From positions 2,635,001 through 2,699,000 of the forward strand of contig NZ_CP018870.1 in the NCBI RefSeq assembly GCF_001941845.1: a DNA stretch of 64,000 nt, written 5' to 3'. Shown piece by piece: positions 43,865 through 52,906 of the stretch. A model generated the notes under the pieces. The model was given only the letters and a program-made list of their open reading frames with translations. It did not search any database and was not told the DNA's origin. Source of the DNA: Streptomyces sp. TN58 (GTDB lineage: Bacteria; Actinomycetota; Actinomycetes; Streptomycetales; Streptomycetaceae). Both the position numbers and the translations under genes were made by a program. Each line of letters opens with the position of its first letter. Position 1 is the first letter of the stretch.

Positions 43865-45547
43865 TCACTGGGGCAGGAGGCCGAGGCGGCCATGGGCCTC
43901 GTAGCGGGCCAGAAGGGCGGACAGGGCCGGCGGGGTCAGGGGGGCGTAGCCCCCGGCGGGGGATCGGTGCCAGACGGGGTCCGCGCAGCGGAAGGCGGTG
44001 CGGCGCAGGGCCACGCGGTGGATCTTGTTCGTCGCGGTGACCGGCATCTCGGGGACGATGCGGACGTAGCGCGGGGGCATCTTCGTGCCCAGGTCCGGCT
44101 GGCGGGAGAGGAAGGCCTCGAAGGCCTCCGGGGAGAAGGACGTGCCCTCGCGGAGCGAGAGGGCCGCCATCACCTGGTCTCCGGCCGCTTCGTCCGGGAC
44201 TCCGTAGACGGCGACCGCGGTCGCGTCCGGCCAGCGGGCGAGGATGTTCTCGATCACCGCCGCGGCGAGGTTCTCGCTGTCGACGCGGAGCCGGTCGTCG
44301 GTGCGGCCCGCGAAGTAGAGGAAGCCGGCGGGGTCGCGGTAGAAGAGGTCGCCCGTCCAGTACCAGCCGTCCCGGGTGCGTTCGGCTTCCGCGTCCGGGT
44401 TGCGCCAGTAGCCCTCGAAGAGGCTGCGGCCCCGGTTGACGAGCTCGCCGATCGCGGTGGAGCCGTTGAGCAGGCGGCCGCTCCCGTCCAGGACGGCCGG
44501 CGGGCATTCTTCGCCCGTCTCCGGATCGATCACCGCCAGGTCGTCGCCAGCGCCCGCCCGGCCCAGGGCGCCCGGCGGGGTGTCCGGGGTGCGCTGGACG
44601 GAGGCGCCGCCCTCGGTGGCGCCGTAGCCCTCGATCAGGCGGACGCCGAAGCGTTCGGCGAAGCGGGCGGCGTCCACGGCCCCGGCCTCGGTGCCGAAGC
44701 CGAGCCGGAGGCGGTGGTCGCGGTCGTCGGGGCGGGGCTCGGTGGCCAGGAGGTACTGGATCGCCCGGCCGACGTAGGTGAAGTACGTCGCGCCGTAGGC
44801 CTGCACGTCGTCCAGGAACGCCGAGGCGGAGAAGCGGCGGCGCAGTGCGACCGCGGCGCCGGCGGCGAGTGCGGGGAGCCAGTCGGCGATGACGGCGTTG
44901 CCGTGGAAGAGCGGCATGCAGACGTAGTGGACGTCGTCCGCGCCGACGGAGAACCGGCGCGCCAGTGAGGCGCCGGCGGCCGCGAGCCGGCCCTGGCTGC
45001 AGACGGCGGCCTTGGGGGCGCCGGTGGAGCCGGAGGTGAAGTAGAGGAGGAGGCGGGAGCCGGGGATGGGGGTACGCAGGGCGGCCTCGCCGGGTTTGGC
45101 GGCGGCGTAGGGCGCGAGGAGGGCCGCGTACTCCTCGGTGCCGGTGACCAGGACGCGTACGCCGGGCAGGTCGAGGCCGCGGAGCAGCGGCAGGTGGGCG
45201 GGCTCGGTGATCAGGAGGCGGCAGTCGGTGTGCAGGATGTCGCGGGCCAGTTCGGGGCCGCGCCGGGTGGGGTTGATCCCGGCGACGGCGGCCCCGGCGA
45301 GGGCCGCCGCGCCGAGCCAGAACGGGAACTCGGGGGTGTTGTCGAGCAGGACCCCGAGGTGTGGTTCCGCGCCGGCGGGCATGAGGTCGACGAGGAGCGC
45401 GGCGCGGGCGGCGGCCTCCTGGGCGGTCCGGTGGTGGGTGAGGGCGCGGCGTTCGCCGTCCTCGTACACCAGCCCGGGCCGGTGGTCGCCCCACTGGCGC
45501 ACCATGAGCTCCGCGACGGTTTCGGGTGCTGTCGTCGTCGTCCGCAT
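43865..45547 (-). CDS. FadD/FATP-like acyl-CoA synthetase (ANL superfamily)
   Basis: The 560-aa enzyme has the AMP-binding P-loop YFTSGSTGAPKAAVCSQ, MPLFHGNAVIADWL, the IEGYGATEGG motif, WYWTGDLFYRD and the C-terminal TNKIHRVALRR with the adenylation Lys. It activates a fatty or related acid with ATP and CoA. PLFHGNA and the FTYVGRAIQYLL region recall the very-long-chain/FATP branch. ATG 45547; upstream in-frame sequence overlaps the polysaccharide monooxygenase gene and is not coding here. Confidence 0.85.
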   Translation of the reverse strand: MRTTTTAPETVAELMVRQWGDHRPGLVYEDGERRALTHHRTAQEAAARAALLVDLMPAGAEPHLGVLLDNTPEFPFWLGAAALAGAAVAGINPTRRGPELARDILHTDCRLLITEPAHLPLLRGLDLPGVRVLVTGTEEYAALLAPYAAAKPGEAALRTPIPGSRLLLYFTSGSTGAPKAAVCSQGRLAAAGASLARRFSVGADDVHYVCMPLFHGNAVIADWLPALAAGAAVALRRRFSASAFLDDVQAYGATYFTYVGRAIQYLLATEPRPDDRDHRLRLGFGTEAGAVDAARFAERFGVRLIEGYGATEGGASVQRTPDTPPGALGRAGAGDDLAVIDPETGEECPPAVLDGSGRLLNGSTAIGELVNRGRSLFEGYWRNPDAEAERTRDGWYWTGDLFYRDPAGFLYFAGRTDDRLRVDSENLAAAVIENILARWPDATAVAVYGVPDEAAGDQVMAALSLREGTSFSPEAFEAFLSRQPDLGTKMPPRYVRIVPEMPVTATNKIHRVALRRTAFRCADPVWHRSPAGGYAPLTPPALSALLARYEAHGRLGLLPQ

Positions 45548-45573
45548 GCCGCCGGAGGGTAGCTGACGACTCG

Positions 45574-46221
45574 TCAGAACTGAACGTCGGAGCAGGCGTA
45601 GAAGGCCATCGGGGTGTCGTTGACGGTCCAGACGGCCAGGATCAGGTGCCGGCCGCTCTTGCCGCTGGGCATGGAGCCCTGGTGGACGGTGGTCATGGCG
45701 GGGCGGGCGCCGTTGTAGGCGACGGTGAGGAAGGGCTGGGGTTCGAGGTCGGCGCGGGTGAGGGCTTTGGTGCCGGTCCAGCCGTCCTTGGTGACGTAGT
45801 ACTTGAAGTCGGTGGTGGAGTGGTTGGCGGTGAACTGCCACCTGAAGCCGTAGCTCTGGCCGCTGGTCACCTTGGTGGTGGGCCAGGCGCCGCCGCGCGG
45901 GTTGTCGAGCTCGGCGAACTGCGGGAGTCCGCCGGAACATATCCTGCCGTCGGCGGGGCCGGCGGCCGGGAAGCCCTTGAAGCCCTCGACGCTCTGCGGC
46001 TCCCACTGGATCGCGCCGCAGTCGGAGACGGTCCTGTTGGCACAGAGCTTCTGGCGGCTGATGGGGGTGTCGGTGTAGCCGTGGCCGCTGGCGCTGGGAG
46101 CGCCGACGAGGGTGATGCCGGCGACGAGTCCGAGGCCGAGCGCGGCGACGCCGGCCCTCCTGGACGCTCCGGATGTCGCGGGGATTCTGGGCATGCGAAG
46201 GGGGCGGCGGAGGGGACGCAT
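45574..46221 (-). CDS. AA10 lytic polysaccharide monooxygenase, chitin/cellulose-active
   Basis: The 215-aa protein has an Arg-rich signal peptide; cleavage after SASG exposes His47 (HGYTDTPISRQ) as the N-terminal copper ligand. His134 (TANHSTTDF) completes the histidine brace and Phe207 (MAFYAC) fills the axial site. It oxidatively breaks crystalline chitin or cellulose. ATG 46221 follows AAGGAG. A perfect GGTCTAGACC site 55 bp upstream suggests DasR control with the chitinase. Confidence 0.93.
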   Translation of the reverse strand: MRPLRRPLRMPRIPATSGASRRAGVAALGLGLVAGITLVGAPSASGHGYTDTPISRQKLCANRTVSDCGAIQWEPQSVEGFKGFPAAGPADGRICSGGLPQFAELDNPRGGAWPTTKVTSGQSYGFRWQFTANHSTTDFKYYVTKDGWTGTKALTRADLEPQPFLTVAYNGARPAMTTVHQGSMPSGKSGRHLILAVWTVNDTPMAFYACSDVQF

Positions 46222-46273
46222 GATGCTCCTTGAACGTGGGGGGAGTTCGGCGAGCGCGCGCATGGGGATTCTT

Positions 46274-46287
46274 CAGGTCTAGACCAA
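46274..46287 (-). promoter_or_regulatory. DasR-type site upstream of the polysaccharide monooxygenase gene
   Basis: The core GGTCTAGACC (46276-46285) is a perfect palindrome and matches the DasR consensus TGGTCTAGACCA closely. It is 53-66 bases from the start codon. Confidence 0.85.
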
Positions 46288-46330
46288 GTCCCAGATTATT
46301 GACGAGAGTTGGCCATGTCCATACCAATGA

Positions 46331-46368
46331 GGAAACGGGTGGTCCGGTCACTTCCGGCCACCCGTTCC
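46331..46368 (-). terminator. terminator of the band-7 gene
   Basis: GGAAACGGGTGG and CCACCCGTTCC form the stem about 29 bp beyond the band-7 stop codon on the minus strand. Confidence 0.75.
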
Positions 46369-46396
46369 CTCTGGCTGAGCGATGCGCGCTGTGTGT

Positions 46397-48883
46397 CTAC
46401 TCGGTACGCCCGGTGCAGAAGGCGACCGTGAGGTCCTTCACGAGGGCCTTGCGCTCGTAGTCGTCGAGCTCGACGAGCCCGCGCGAGGTCAGCCGGTGGA
46501 CGGTGTCGTCGACGGCGTCCACCACCGAGGTCAGTACGGCGTCGCGGTGCTTGGCGTCGATCGCGGCGACCCGCCGGCGGCGCATGGCCTCGGCGACCTC
46601 GGGCGCGTACTCGATCCGGGTCGGCTGGGCCGAGTACACCTCGATGCCGACCGCCTCGGTCTCGGCCGCCAGCATCCGGGTCAGCGCGTCGCCGACGGCC
46701 TCGGCGTCACGCAGGGTCGGGGCGTCGTCGTGGAAGGCGTCCGCCGGGAGCTGGGACAGTACCCGGGCCATGGCCGACTCCACCTGCTCGGCGAGGTACG
46801 CGGTGTGGTCCGCGACGGCGAGGGTGGCCCGGGCGGTGTCCTTGACCTGCCAGACGACCTGGACGACGACCTGGAGGGCGAGGCCGTCGGAGTCGACGGC
46901 GGGCATCGGGTCGCTGCGCCAGTGGCGCAGGCGTACGTCGACCCGGCGGCGCAGCAGCAGGGGGCTGACCCAGGTCAGGCCGGTACGGCGGACCGTGCCG
47001 CGGTAGCGGCCGAAGAGGGTGAGCACCCAGGCGTGGCCGGTACGGGCCCGGCCGAGGCCGCCGAGCGCGACGAGGGCGACGACGCCGAGGAAGGCGAGCG
47101 GCGGCCAGTGGACGGCGTGCAGTCCCCGGTAGGCGCGGGGGGCCGCGCCGAAGGCGGCGACGAGGGGGGCGGGGACGATCCCCGCCCGCCAGAGCACGGC
47201 CGTGCAGCCGGCGAGGGCCAGGCCGCCGACGGCGACGCCGACCCAGCCGGGCAGCACCGGGCCGCGGTGCTCCCGGAGGCGGTCGTCGCCTTGGGGGACC
47301 CGGCGGCCGGGCGCGGGCCGGGCGGGCCTGTACGTGCGGGCGGGCGCCGGGCGGGCCGTGGCGGTGGCGGCGGCCGCCGAGTCGGCCGCGTCGGCACGGA
47401 AGGGGAGGTGCACCGGTACCTCGGTGACGGAGGTGCCGCGGTGCGGGGCGGCGGCCTTCGCCAGGTCCGGGGCGCCGGCCTCCTCCATGCCGCGGGCCAC
47501 CGCCTGGGCGACGATCTCGGCCACACCGGGCCCGGGCACGCCCGAGTTCGCCGCGTCGGCGGGGTTCCGCGGCCGCGGGGTGGCGGGCGGGATGTCGACG
47601 GCCTCGGCTCCGGCCTCCGCCTGGGCGTGCACCGGCTCAGGCTCGACCTGCCCCCGCGCGGCGGGCACCACCCCGCCTGCGGCGCGCTCGTGCTCGGGCT
47701 CGGGCTCGTCCTCGGTCCCGTTCTGCCCCCGCGCAGCAGTCACGACCTCACCCTCCGCTCCCGCCGACCCCGCATCCACCGACACACCGACCGCCCGGCC
47801 CGGAGCACCGACACCGACCGCCGAAGGAAGCCCCAGCCCGACCTCCGTCTCCCCCGCCCGGCCCGAAGCCTGCGCCCCGTGCGGTTCGGATGCGGCCCCC
47901 GACCGTTCCCGCTCCACCGGCGCGGAGCGCGGCGCAGCCGCCGTCCGGTCCCGTTCCACCGGCTCGGGATGGTGCGGCGCAGCCGCCGCCGGGCGGCAGC
48001 CCGCCCCGGCCTGCCGGTCCGCCGACCGGCGTGGAGCCTGCACACCGTGCAGTTCAGGTGGGTACCCCGACCGGTCCCGCTCCCCCGGCACGGGGTGCGG
48101 CACGGCCGCCACGGACCGGCGCGGAGCATCCGTACCGGCCTTCACCGGCCCGTCGGCCGTGCCCGCCGCCGAGCAGGAGCCCGCCGCGACCTGCGGCCGC
48201 ACCGTCTGCGCACCGCGCGGTTCAGGTGCGTACCCCGACCGGTCCCGCTCCCCCGGCACGGGGTGCGGCGCAGCCACCCCCGGGCGGAAGCCCTCCCCGG
48301 CCTGCGGCTTGGCCGCCCGGGACGGAGCGTCGGTACCGGCCGTCACGGGGCCGTCGACCGTGCCCGTCGCCGAACGGCTGGCCGTCGTGGCCAACGGTTG
48401 CGCCGCATGCGGCACGGGGTGCGGCGCGGCCGCCGTCGGACGGAGGCCCGCCCCGGCATGCGGCGACGCCGGTCCGGACGAAGCATGGGTACCGAGCGGC
48501 GTGGGGGCGGCCCCCGACGCAGAGGGCACCGGCCCTGCGGGCGCGGCGAGCACGGCCGGCACCCCCGGCGAGGCGGCGGCGCCCCCGTCCGTTGCGCGCG
48601 GTGCGGTCGGCGGCTGCGCCACGCGAGGCGACAACTCACCGCTCGGTGCCGGGACGGCGTACGCGGTGGAGGCCTGGCCGGACGGCGCCGGGACCCTCGC
48701 CGGGGCGGTGGGGCGGGCGGGCCCGGTCGGGGTCTCCGCCGCGCCGGGCGACGGCTTCGGCTGCCGCTTCGGCGGTGCCGAAAGGGGGGCGGCCGTCGCC
48801 CAGCCGAAGGTGGTGGGGGCTGTCGCGGCGGCGGCCGGGACGTGGAGGGTGCCCGTCGTCGAGGTGGTGCGCGTGGGGAACAT
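46397..48883 (-). CDS. band-7/SPFH membrane protein with long Pro/Ala-rich N-terminus
   Basis: The 828-aa protein has a low-complexity N-terminal half (about 1-500) with repeated ERDRSGYAPE-type units, then two or three membrane helices (VGVAVGGLALAGCTAVLW, LAFLGVVALVALGGLG) and a C-terminal SPFH/band-7 domain (WVLTLFGRYRGTVRRTGL, VVVQVVWQVKDT, TRIEYAPEVAEAM). SPFH proteins scaffold membrane microdomains. ATG 48883 has GGAGG 5 bases upstream; the ATGA at 48898 overlaps the upstream stop. It is co-transcribed with the NlpC/P60 gene. Confidence 0.8.
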   Translation of the reverse strand: MFPTRTTSTTGTLHVPAAAATAPTTFGWATAAPLSAPPKRQPKPSPGAAETPTGPARPTAPARVPAPSGQASTAYAVPAPSGELSPRVAQPPTAPRATDGGAAASPGVPAVLAAPAGPVPSASGAAPTPLGTHASSGPASPHAGAGLRPTAAAPHPVPHAAQPLATTASRSATGTVDGPVTAGTDAPSRAAKPQAGEGFRPGVAAPHPVPGERDRSGYAPEPRGAQTVRPQVAAGSCSAAGTADGPVKAGTDAPRRSVAAVPHPVPGERDRSGYPPELHGVQAPRRSADRQAGAGCRPAAAAPHHPEPVERDRTAAAPRSAPVERERSGAASEPHGAQASGRAGETEVGLGLPSAVGVGAPGRAVGVSVDAGSAGAEGEVVTAARGQNGTEDEPEPEHERAAGGVVPAARGQVEPEPVHAQAEAGAEAVDIPPATPRPRNPADAANSGVPGPGVAEIVAQAVARGMEEAGAPDLAKAAAPHRGTSVTEVPVHLPFRADAADSAAAATATARPAPARTYRPARPAPGRRVPQGDDRLREHRGPVLPGWVGVAVGGLALAGCTAVLWRAGIVPAPLVAAFGAAPRAYRGLHAVHWPPLAFLGVVALVALGGLGRARTGHAWVLTLFGRYRGTVRRTGLTWVSPLLLRRRVDVRLRHWRSDPMPAVDSDGLALQVVVQVVWQVKDTARATLAVADHTAYLAEQVESAMARVLSQLPADAFHDDAPTLRDAEAVGDALTRMLAAETEAVGIEVYSAQPTRIEYAPEVAEAMRRRRVAAIDAKHRDAVLTSVVDAVDDTVHRLTSRGLVELDDYERKALVKDLTVAFCTGRTE

Positions 48884-48894
48884 CGTTACCTCCG

Positions 48895-50292
48895 TCATGC
48901 GAACAGCCGGCGCCAGGTTTCCGGGCCCGGGTAGCCGTTGGCCGCGGCGCCGCGCCAGCCCTGCGCGCGCTGGAAGGCCTCGACGTTGCGGCGGTCCGTC
49001 TCGCCCCAGCGGGCGCCCGGGCCGGACGTGTAGTACTTGCCGAAGCCCTTCTTCACCAGCTGCCGGCCGAGGGCCTCGACGGCAGGGTGGGACCGGCCCG
49101 GGCGGAACACCGCGGCCCCCGGGTAGGCCCGTACGCCGCCCGGTCCGGGCGCTGCGCCCACCGTCGGCGGGATGTTCCTGCCCTGCTTCTCGACGAGCAG
49201 GCGCCAGGTGTGCGCGCCCGGGACGCCGTCGGCGTCGGCGCCCGTCCAGCCCTGCGCGCGCTGGAAGGCCTGGGTGGCACGCTGGTCGTGGTCGCTCCAC
49301 GTCCGGTCGGCCACCCCCTTGGGGTAGAAGCGGTACGCGCCGCGCTCGATCAGCATCCGGCCCAGCTGCGCCACGTGGTCGTTGGTGGCTCCCGCGGCGA
49401 ACTTGTCCGCTCCGGGGAAGGTCCTGGCCGGGTCGCCCGGCTTCGGTCCGGCCGCCGGCGGTTCGGGGACGGGCGCGGGGGCAGGGACGGCGCCCGGGAC
49501 CTGCGGGACGATGCCGCCCGTCACGCCGTTGAACCGGTACGGGACGTACTTCGACGCGTTGGCCCAGTACCCGTAGGGCGTGGCCAGCTTCCGCGTCGTG
49601 GGCCGCGTCTGCTCGTAGGCGACGTAGTGCGTGCGCGTCTGGTCCACCCAGCCGCCGAAGAGGACCACGTGGGAGCCGTTGTTGGGGTTCGCCGGGTTGT
49701 GGAAGAGCAGCATGTCCCCCGGCAGCAGCTCGTCCTTGGTGATCTTGGTGGCGAACTTGTCGAGGCTGCCGGTCCACTCGTTCGAGCCGAGGTTCCAGGC
49801 CATGGAGACGTAGCCGGAGCAGTCCTGCCGGTAGCCGTCCGTCCAGTACTCGGACATGCTGTACGGGACCTGCGCGTCCAGCCACAGCTTCGCCCGGTTG
49901 ATGATCGTCGTACGGTCGATGCGCTTCACGGCGCCCGGCCGGCCCGGGGCTCCGGGGTTCCCCGGCTTGCCCTTCGGGCCGTGCAGGGGGGTGCGGCCGC
50001 CCTGCGGGCTGCCGGGGTCGTCGAGGGTCACCGGCCCGGCGGCCGGTGCGCTCAGGGCGACCGCCGTGCCGCCGCCACCGCCGAGGACCACGCCGGCGGC
50101 GGTGGCGAGGACCAGCGCCCGCCGTGCCCCGCGCGCGGCGGGATGCCCCCCGTCCCGGAGCGGTATGGCGCGGGCCCGGGCGAGGGCACGGCGGCGCTGG
50201 GCGCATCCCCGGCACACGCAGTCGCCCTCGGGCTCGTACTCCTCGAAAGCGGGCATCGGCATCTGCACATGCGTCGGGGGCTGCATCGTCAT
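48895..50292 (-). CDS. NlpC/P60-like protein with two peptidoglycan-binding modules
   Basis: The 465-aa protein has a Cys-pair segment near the start (DCVCRGCAQRRR), a membrane helix (about 56-80), an NlpC/P60-like domain (DCSGYVSMAW, then GSHVVLFGGW) and two C-terminal PG-binding-like repeats (AFQRAQGWTG and AFQRAQGWRG). It probably acts on the cell wall. A Gly/Pro collagen-like stretch lies between. Its last bases overlap the next reading frame. Confidence 0.82.
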   Translation of the reverse strand: MTMQPPTHVQMPMPAFEEYEPEGDCVCRGCAQRRRALARARAIPLRDGGHPAARGARRALVLATAAGVVLGGGGGTAVALSAPAAGPVTLDDPGSPQGGRTPLHGPKGKPGNPGAPGRPGAVKRIDRTTIINRAKLWLDAQVPYSMSEYWTDGYRQDCSGYVSMAWNLGSNEWTGSLDKFATKITKDELLPGDMLLFHNPANPNNGSHVVLFGGWVDQTRTHYVAYEQTRPTTRKLATPYGYWANASKYVPYRFNGVTGGIVPQVPGAVPAPAPVPEPPAAGPKPGDPARTFPGADKFAAGATNDHVAQLGRMLIERGAYRFYPKGVADRTWSDHDQRATQAFQRAQGWTGADADGVPGAHTWRLLVEKQGRNIPPTVGAAPGPGGVRAYPGAAVFRPGRSHPAVEALGRQLVKKGFGKYYTSGPGARWGETDRRNVEAFQRAQGWRGAAANGYPGPETWRRLFA

Positions 50293-50477
50293 GCGGTTCC
50301 GTCCACTCCCCTGCGGTTCCAGTGGTCGGCCGAGCCCACACCTGATAAGGGATCAGATGCGGTCGGCGCAGACATATCGTGCACGATAAAACCCTCAAAC
50401 ATGGGTTAATCGGACAAGGCGGGCGTGGCTGGTCACGAGCACCCGCAGGGGTGGGGTAGAGTTTTCCCTGTCAGCAA

Positions 50478-50551
50478 GCGCCGCTAGCTCAGTTGGTTAG
50501 AGCAGCTGACTCTTAATCAGCGGGTCCGGGGTTCGAGTCCCTGGCGGCGCA
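50478..50551 (+). tRNA. tRNA-Lys (CTT), copy 3
   Basis: Identical to copies 1 and 2 over 74 bases, anticodon at 50512-50514. The sequence just upstream (TCAGCAA) is also shared with copy 1. Confidence 0.97.
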
Positions 50552-50560
50552 CAGACGGAG

Positions 50561-50594
50561 GAAGCCCCTCACAGCGAAAGCTGTGAGGGGCTTC
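50561..50594 (+). terminator. tRNA-Lys copy 3 terminator
   Basis: A perfect 15-bp stem with a GAAA tetraloop is followed by TTCGTT. Confidence 0.88.
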
Positions 50595-50630
50595 TTCGTT
50601 CAGCTCCCGTACCCGCGACCGGCCCGGTCC

Positions 50631-51347
50631 TCAGGCCGCCGTCCCCGCGCGGACTCCCACGCCGGTCAGGTAGGCGGAGACCACCACGTTCGCCGTGTAC
50701 TCCTTGGCCGCCTTGTCGTAGGTGCCGCCGCAGGTCACCAGGCGCAGCTCCGCGCGCCCCGCGACCCTCGGGCCGTATGCCTTGTGCGCGTCGAAGGCCG
50801 TGCGTTCGTAGACCCGTACGTCCTCGATCGTGAACTCGGCGACGGAACCGTCCGCCCGCACCACGCGGACCTTGTCACCCGCCTGCGCCGAGCTGAGGCC
50901 GTAGAAGACCGCCGGCTTGGACCGTGTGTCCACGTGCCCCACCATCAGCGCCGTCCCCGCCGCCCCCGGCTGCACGCCCTGGCCCCACCAGCCCACCGTG
51001 CCCGGGCTGTCGTACGGCGGCGGATCGATCGCGCCGTCCTTGTCCAGGCCCCGGGACACCACCGGGGCCTGGATGCCTATGGACGGCACGTCGACGCGCT
51101 GCGGCAGGGACCCGGCGACGGGAGCGTGCGCGGCAGGCAGCCCCGCGCCCACCGCCCCGCCGGCCTGCCCGGAGAGCGGGGCCGGCACCAGGGTGAGCTC
51201 ACGGCCCCACAGCCACAGGCCCAGCACCAGGACCGACCAGGCCGCGAAGGTCAGCAGCCGGCCCCCGGCGGATCCCCTGGCCTTGGCCTCGTCCGCCCCC
51301 GCCCCCGTCCCCGCCCACGCTTCCGCCCCCGTACGCCAGTCGCTCAC
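50631..51347 (-). CDS. class F sortase
   Basis: The 238-aa protein has one N-terminal membrane helix (about 33-50) and a sortase barrel with the catalytic His in MVGHVDTRS and Cys in LVTCGGTYD. The usual downstream Arg is not obvious, since YTANVVVSA follows. Class F enzymes cut LPXTG-like signals. Start GTG 51347. It is followed by a secreted protein gene in the same operon, 17 bp upstream on the map. Confidence 0.85.
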   Translation of the reverse strand: MSDWRTGAEAWAGTGAGADEAKARGSAGGRLLTFAAWSVLVLGLWLWGRELTLVPAPLSGQAGGAVGAGLPAAHAPVAGSLPQRVDVPSIGIQAPVVSRGLDKDGAIDPPPYDSPGTVGWWGQGVQPGAAGTALMVGHVDTRSKPAVFYGLSSAQAGDKVRVVRADGSVAEFTIEDVRVYERTAFDAHKAYGPRVAGRAELRLVTCGGTYDKAAKEYTANVVVSAYLTGVGVRAGTAA

Positions 51348-51363
51348 GTGACGCCCGTACCCC

Positions 51364-51981
51364 TCACTCGCCGCTGCGACGGCGGCGCAGGGTCAGCGCG
51401 CGGCCGGCGACGGCCAGGGTGGCCACAGCGGCGAGCACGGCGCCGATCACCGTGTGCGGCGTTCCCGGGCCGTCGTGCCCCTGTTCCTTCTTCGCCGCGG
51501 TGACCAGGCCGGGAGCCTGCGCCGGGCGGTCCGCCATGCCGCCGCCGCCCGCGTGGACCGGCCAGATCGGCGAGGCGTGGTGGGAGGGGTGCCGGTGCGC
51601 GGAAACCTGGACCGAGCCGGTGAACTTCTCGTCGCCGTCGCAGTACACCCGTACGGCGTGCCAGCCGGGGGAGGCGTGCGAGCTGATCATCGCGTCGCCG
51701 TAGAGCGGGCTGTGGCGCCCGCCGTCCCGGCCGTAGAGGTCGGCGTCGGCCACGAAAACGGCGGACTTGGCCGCTCCGCGGTTGCCGTTGCATCCCTGGA
51801 CACGCAGCTTGACCTGCGCTCCGGGGTGGGCCGGGCTCGGGTCGACGGCGATGCTGCCGCGGTCTCCGCGGGCTCCGCGGTCCTCCTCGCCCGCGAGGGC
51901 GGTGGGTGCGGCCACCGCGGAGAACGCCGCCAGGGCGGCGGCCACGGCGGCGGTGCGGACAGCGATCGGAACACTGCGCAT
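51364..51981 (-). CDS. exported protein with C-terminal membrane anchor
   Basis: The 205-aa protein has a signal peptide (to about ALAGEE, residue 31), a beta-rich domain (PAHPGAQVKLRVQGCNGNRG, WHAVRVYCDG), a His/Pro-rich stretch and a C-terminal helix followed by RRRR. The layout is that of sortase substrates, but I find no clear LPXTG before the helix. ATG 51981 follows GAGGAGG. It lies directly upstream of the class F sortase gene and is probably handled with it. Confidence 0.72.
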   Translation of the reverse strand: MRSVPIAVRTAAVAAALAAFSAVAAPTALAGEEDRGARGDRGSIAVDPSPAHPGAQVKLRVQGCNGNRGAAKSAVFVADADLYGRDGGRHSPLYGDAMISSHASPGWHAVRVYCDGDEKFTGSVQVSAHRHPSHHASPIWPVHAGGGGMADRPAQAPGLVTAAKKEQGHDGPGTPHTVIGAVLAAVATLAVAGRALTLRRRRSGE

Positions 51982-52126
51982 GGTGAACCTCCTCGACAAG
52001 GAGATTCACGCGCGCTGTGCCGCTCCGCATCCGGAGCGGCGCCGTACGTGTCAGCCGTACGCCCCAAACGCGCTACGCCCGTACGGCCGTACGGCCCGGG
52101 GTGCGAGGGGTGCCGGGGCTGCCGGG

Positions 52127-52906
52127 TCAGACCAGGTCGACCAGATCGGCGATCGAGGCGACCGTCTTCGTCGGGCGGTAGGGGAACCTCTCGGTGTCCT
52201 GCTCGGTGGTCAGGCCCGTCAGGACGAGGAAGGTCTGCATGCCCGCCTCCAGGCCCGCCAGCACGTCGGTGTCCATCCGGTCGCCGATCATCGCACTGGT
52301 CTCCGAGTGCGCGCCGATGGCGTTGAGCCCGGTCCGCATCATGAGCGGGTTCGGCTTGCCCGCGAAGTACGGCTGCTTGCCGGTCGCCTTGGTGATCAGC
52401 GCGGCGACCGCGCCGGTGGCCGGGAGCGGGCCCTCGGTGGAGGGGCCGGTCTCGTCGGGGTTGGTGCAGATGAAGCGGGCGCCGTCGTTGATCAGGCGGA
52501 CGGCCTTGGTCATGGCCTCGAAGCTGTACGTGCGGGTCTCGCCGAGCACCACGTAGTCGGGCTCGTGGTCGGTGAGGATGTAGCCGATGTCGTGCAGGGC
52601 GGTGGTCAGACCGGCTTCGCCGATGACGTACGCCGTGCCGCCCGGGCGCTGGTCGTCGAGGAACTTCGCCGTGGCCAGGGCGGAGGTCCAGATGTTCTCG
52701 ACGGGGACGTCCAGGCCCATGCGGGACAGGCGGGCCTGGAGGTCGCGGGGGGTGTAGATGGAGTTGTTGGTCAGCACCAGGAAGGGCTTGCCGGACTCGC
52801 GCAGCCGCTTGATGAAGGCGTCGGCGCCGGGGATCGGAGTGCCCTCGTGGATGAGGACCCCGTCCATGTCGGTGAGCCACGATTCGATCGGCTTGCGCTC
52901 TGCCAC
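52127..52906 (-). CDS. HAD-IIA sugar/nucleotide phosphatase (NagD-like)
   Basis: The 259-aa enzyme has the catalytic DMDGVL, the LTNNS motif II, the Lys in AGKPNPLM and GDRMDTDVLAG. This order and length match NagD-type phosphatases. Start GTG 52906 has GGAGAG about 8 bases upstream; a longer GTG start at 52960 lacks one. Substrate is unknown, though GlcNAc-related roles fit the name. Confidence 0.9.
   Translation of the reverse strand: MAERKPIESWLTDMDGVLIHEGTPIPGADAFIKRLRESGKPFLVLTNNSIYTPRDLQARLSRMGLDVPVENIWTSALATAKFLDDQRPGGTAYVIGEAGLTTALHDIGYILTDHEPDYVVLGETRTYSFEAMTKAVRLINDGARFICTNPDETGPSTEGPLPATGAVAALITKATGKQPYFAGKPNPLMMRTGLNAIGAHSETSAMIGDRMDTDVLAGLEAGMQTFLVLTGLTTEQDTERFPYRPTKTVASIADLVDLV

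Noticed and set aside
43865..46351. Acyl-CoA synthetase reading frame extended upstream
   Set aside because: The extension overlaps the polysaccharide monooxygenase gene in another frame; ATG 45547 gives the family's normal N-terminus.
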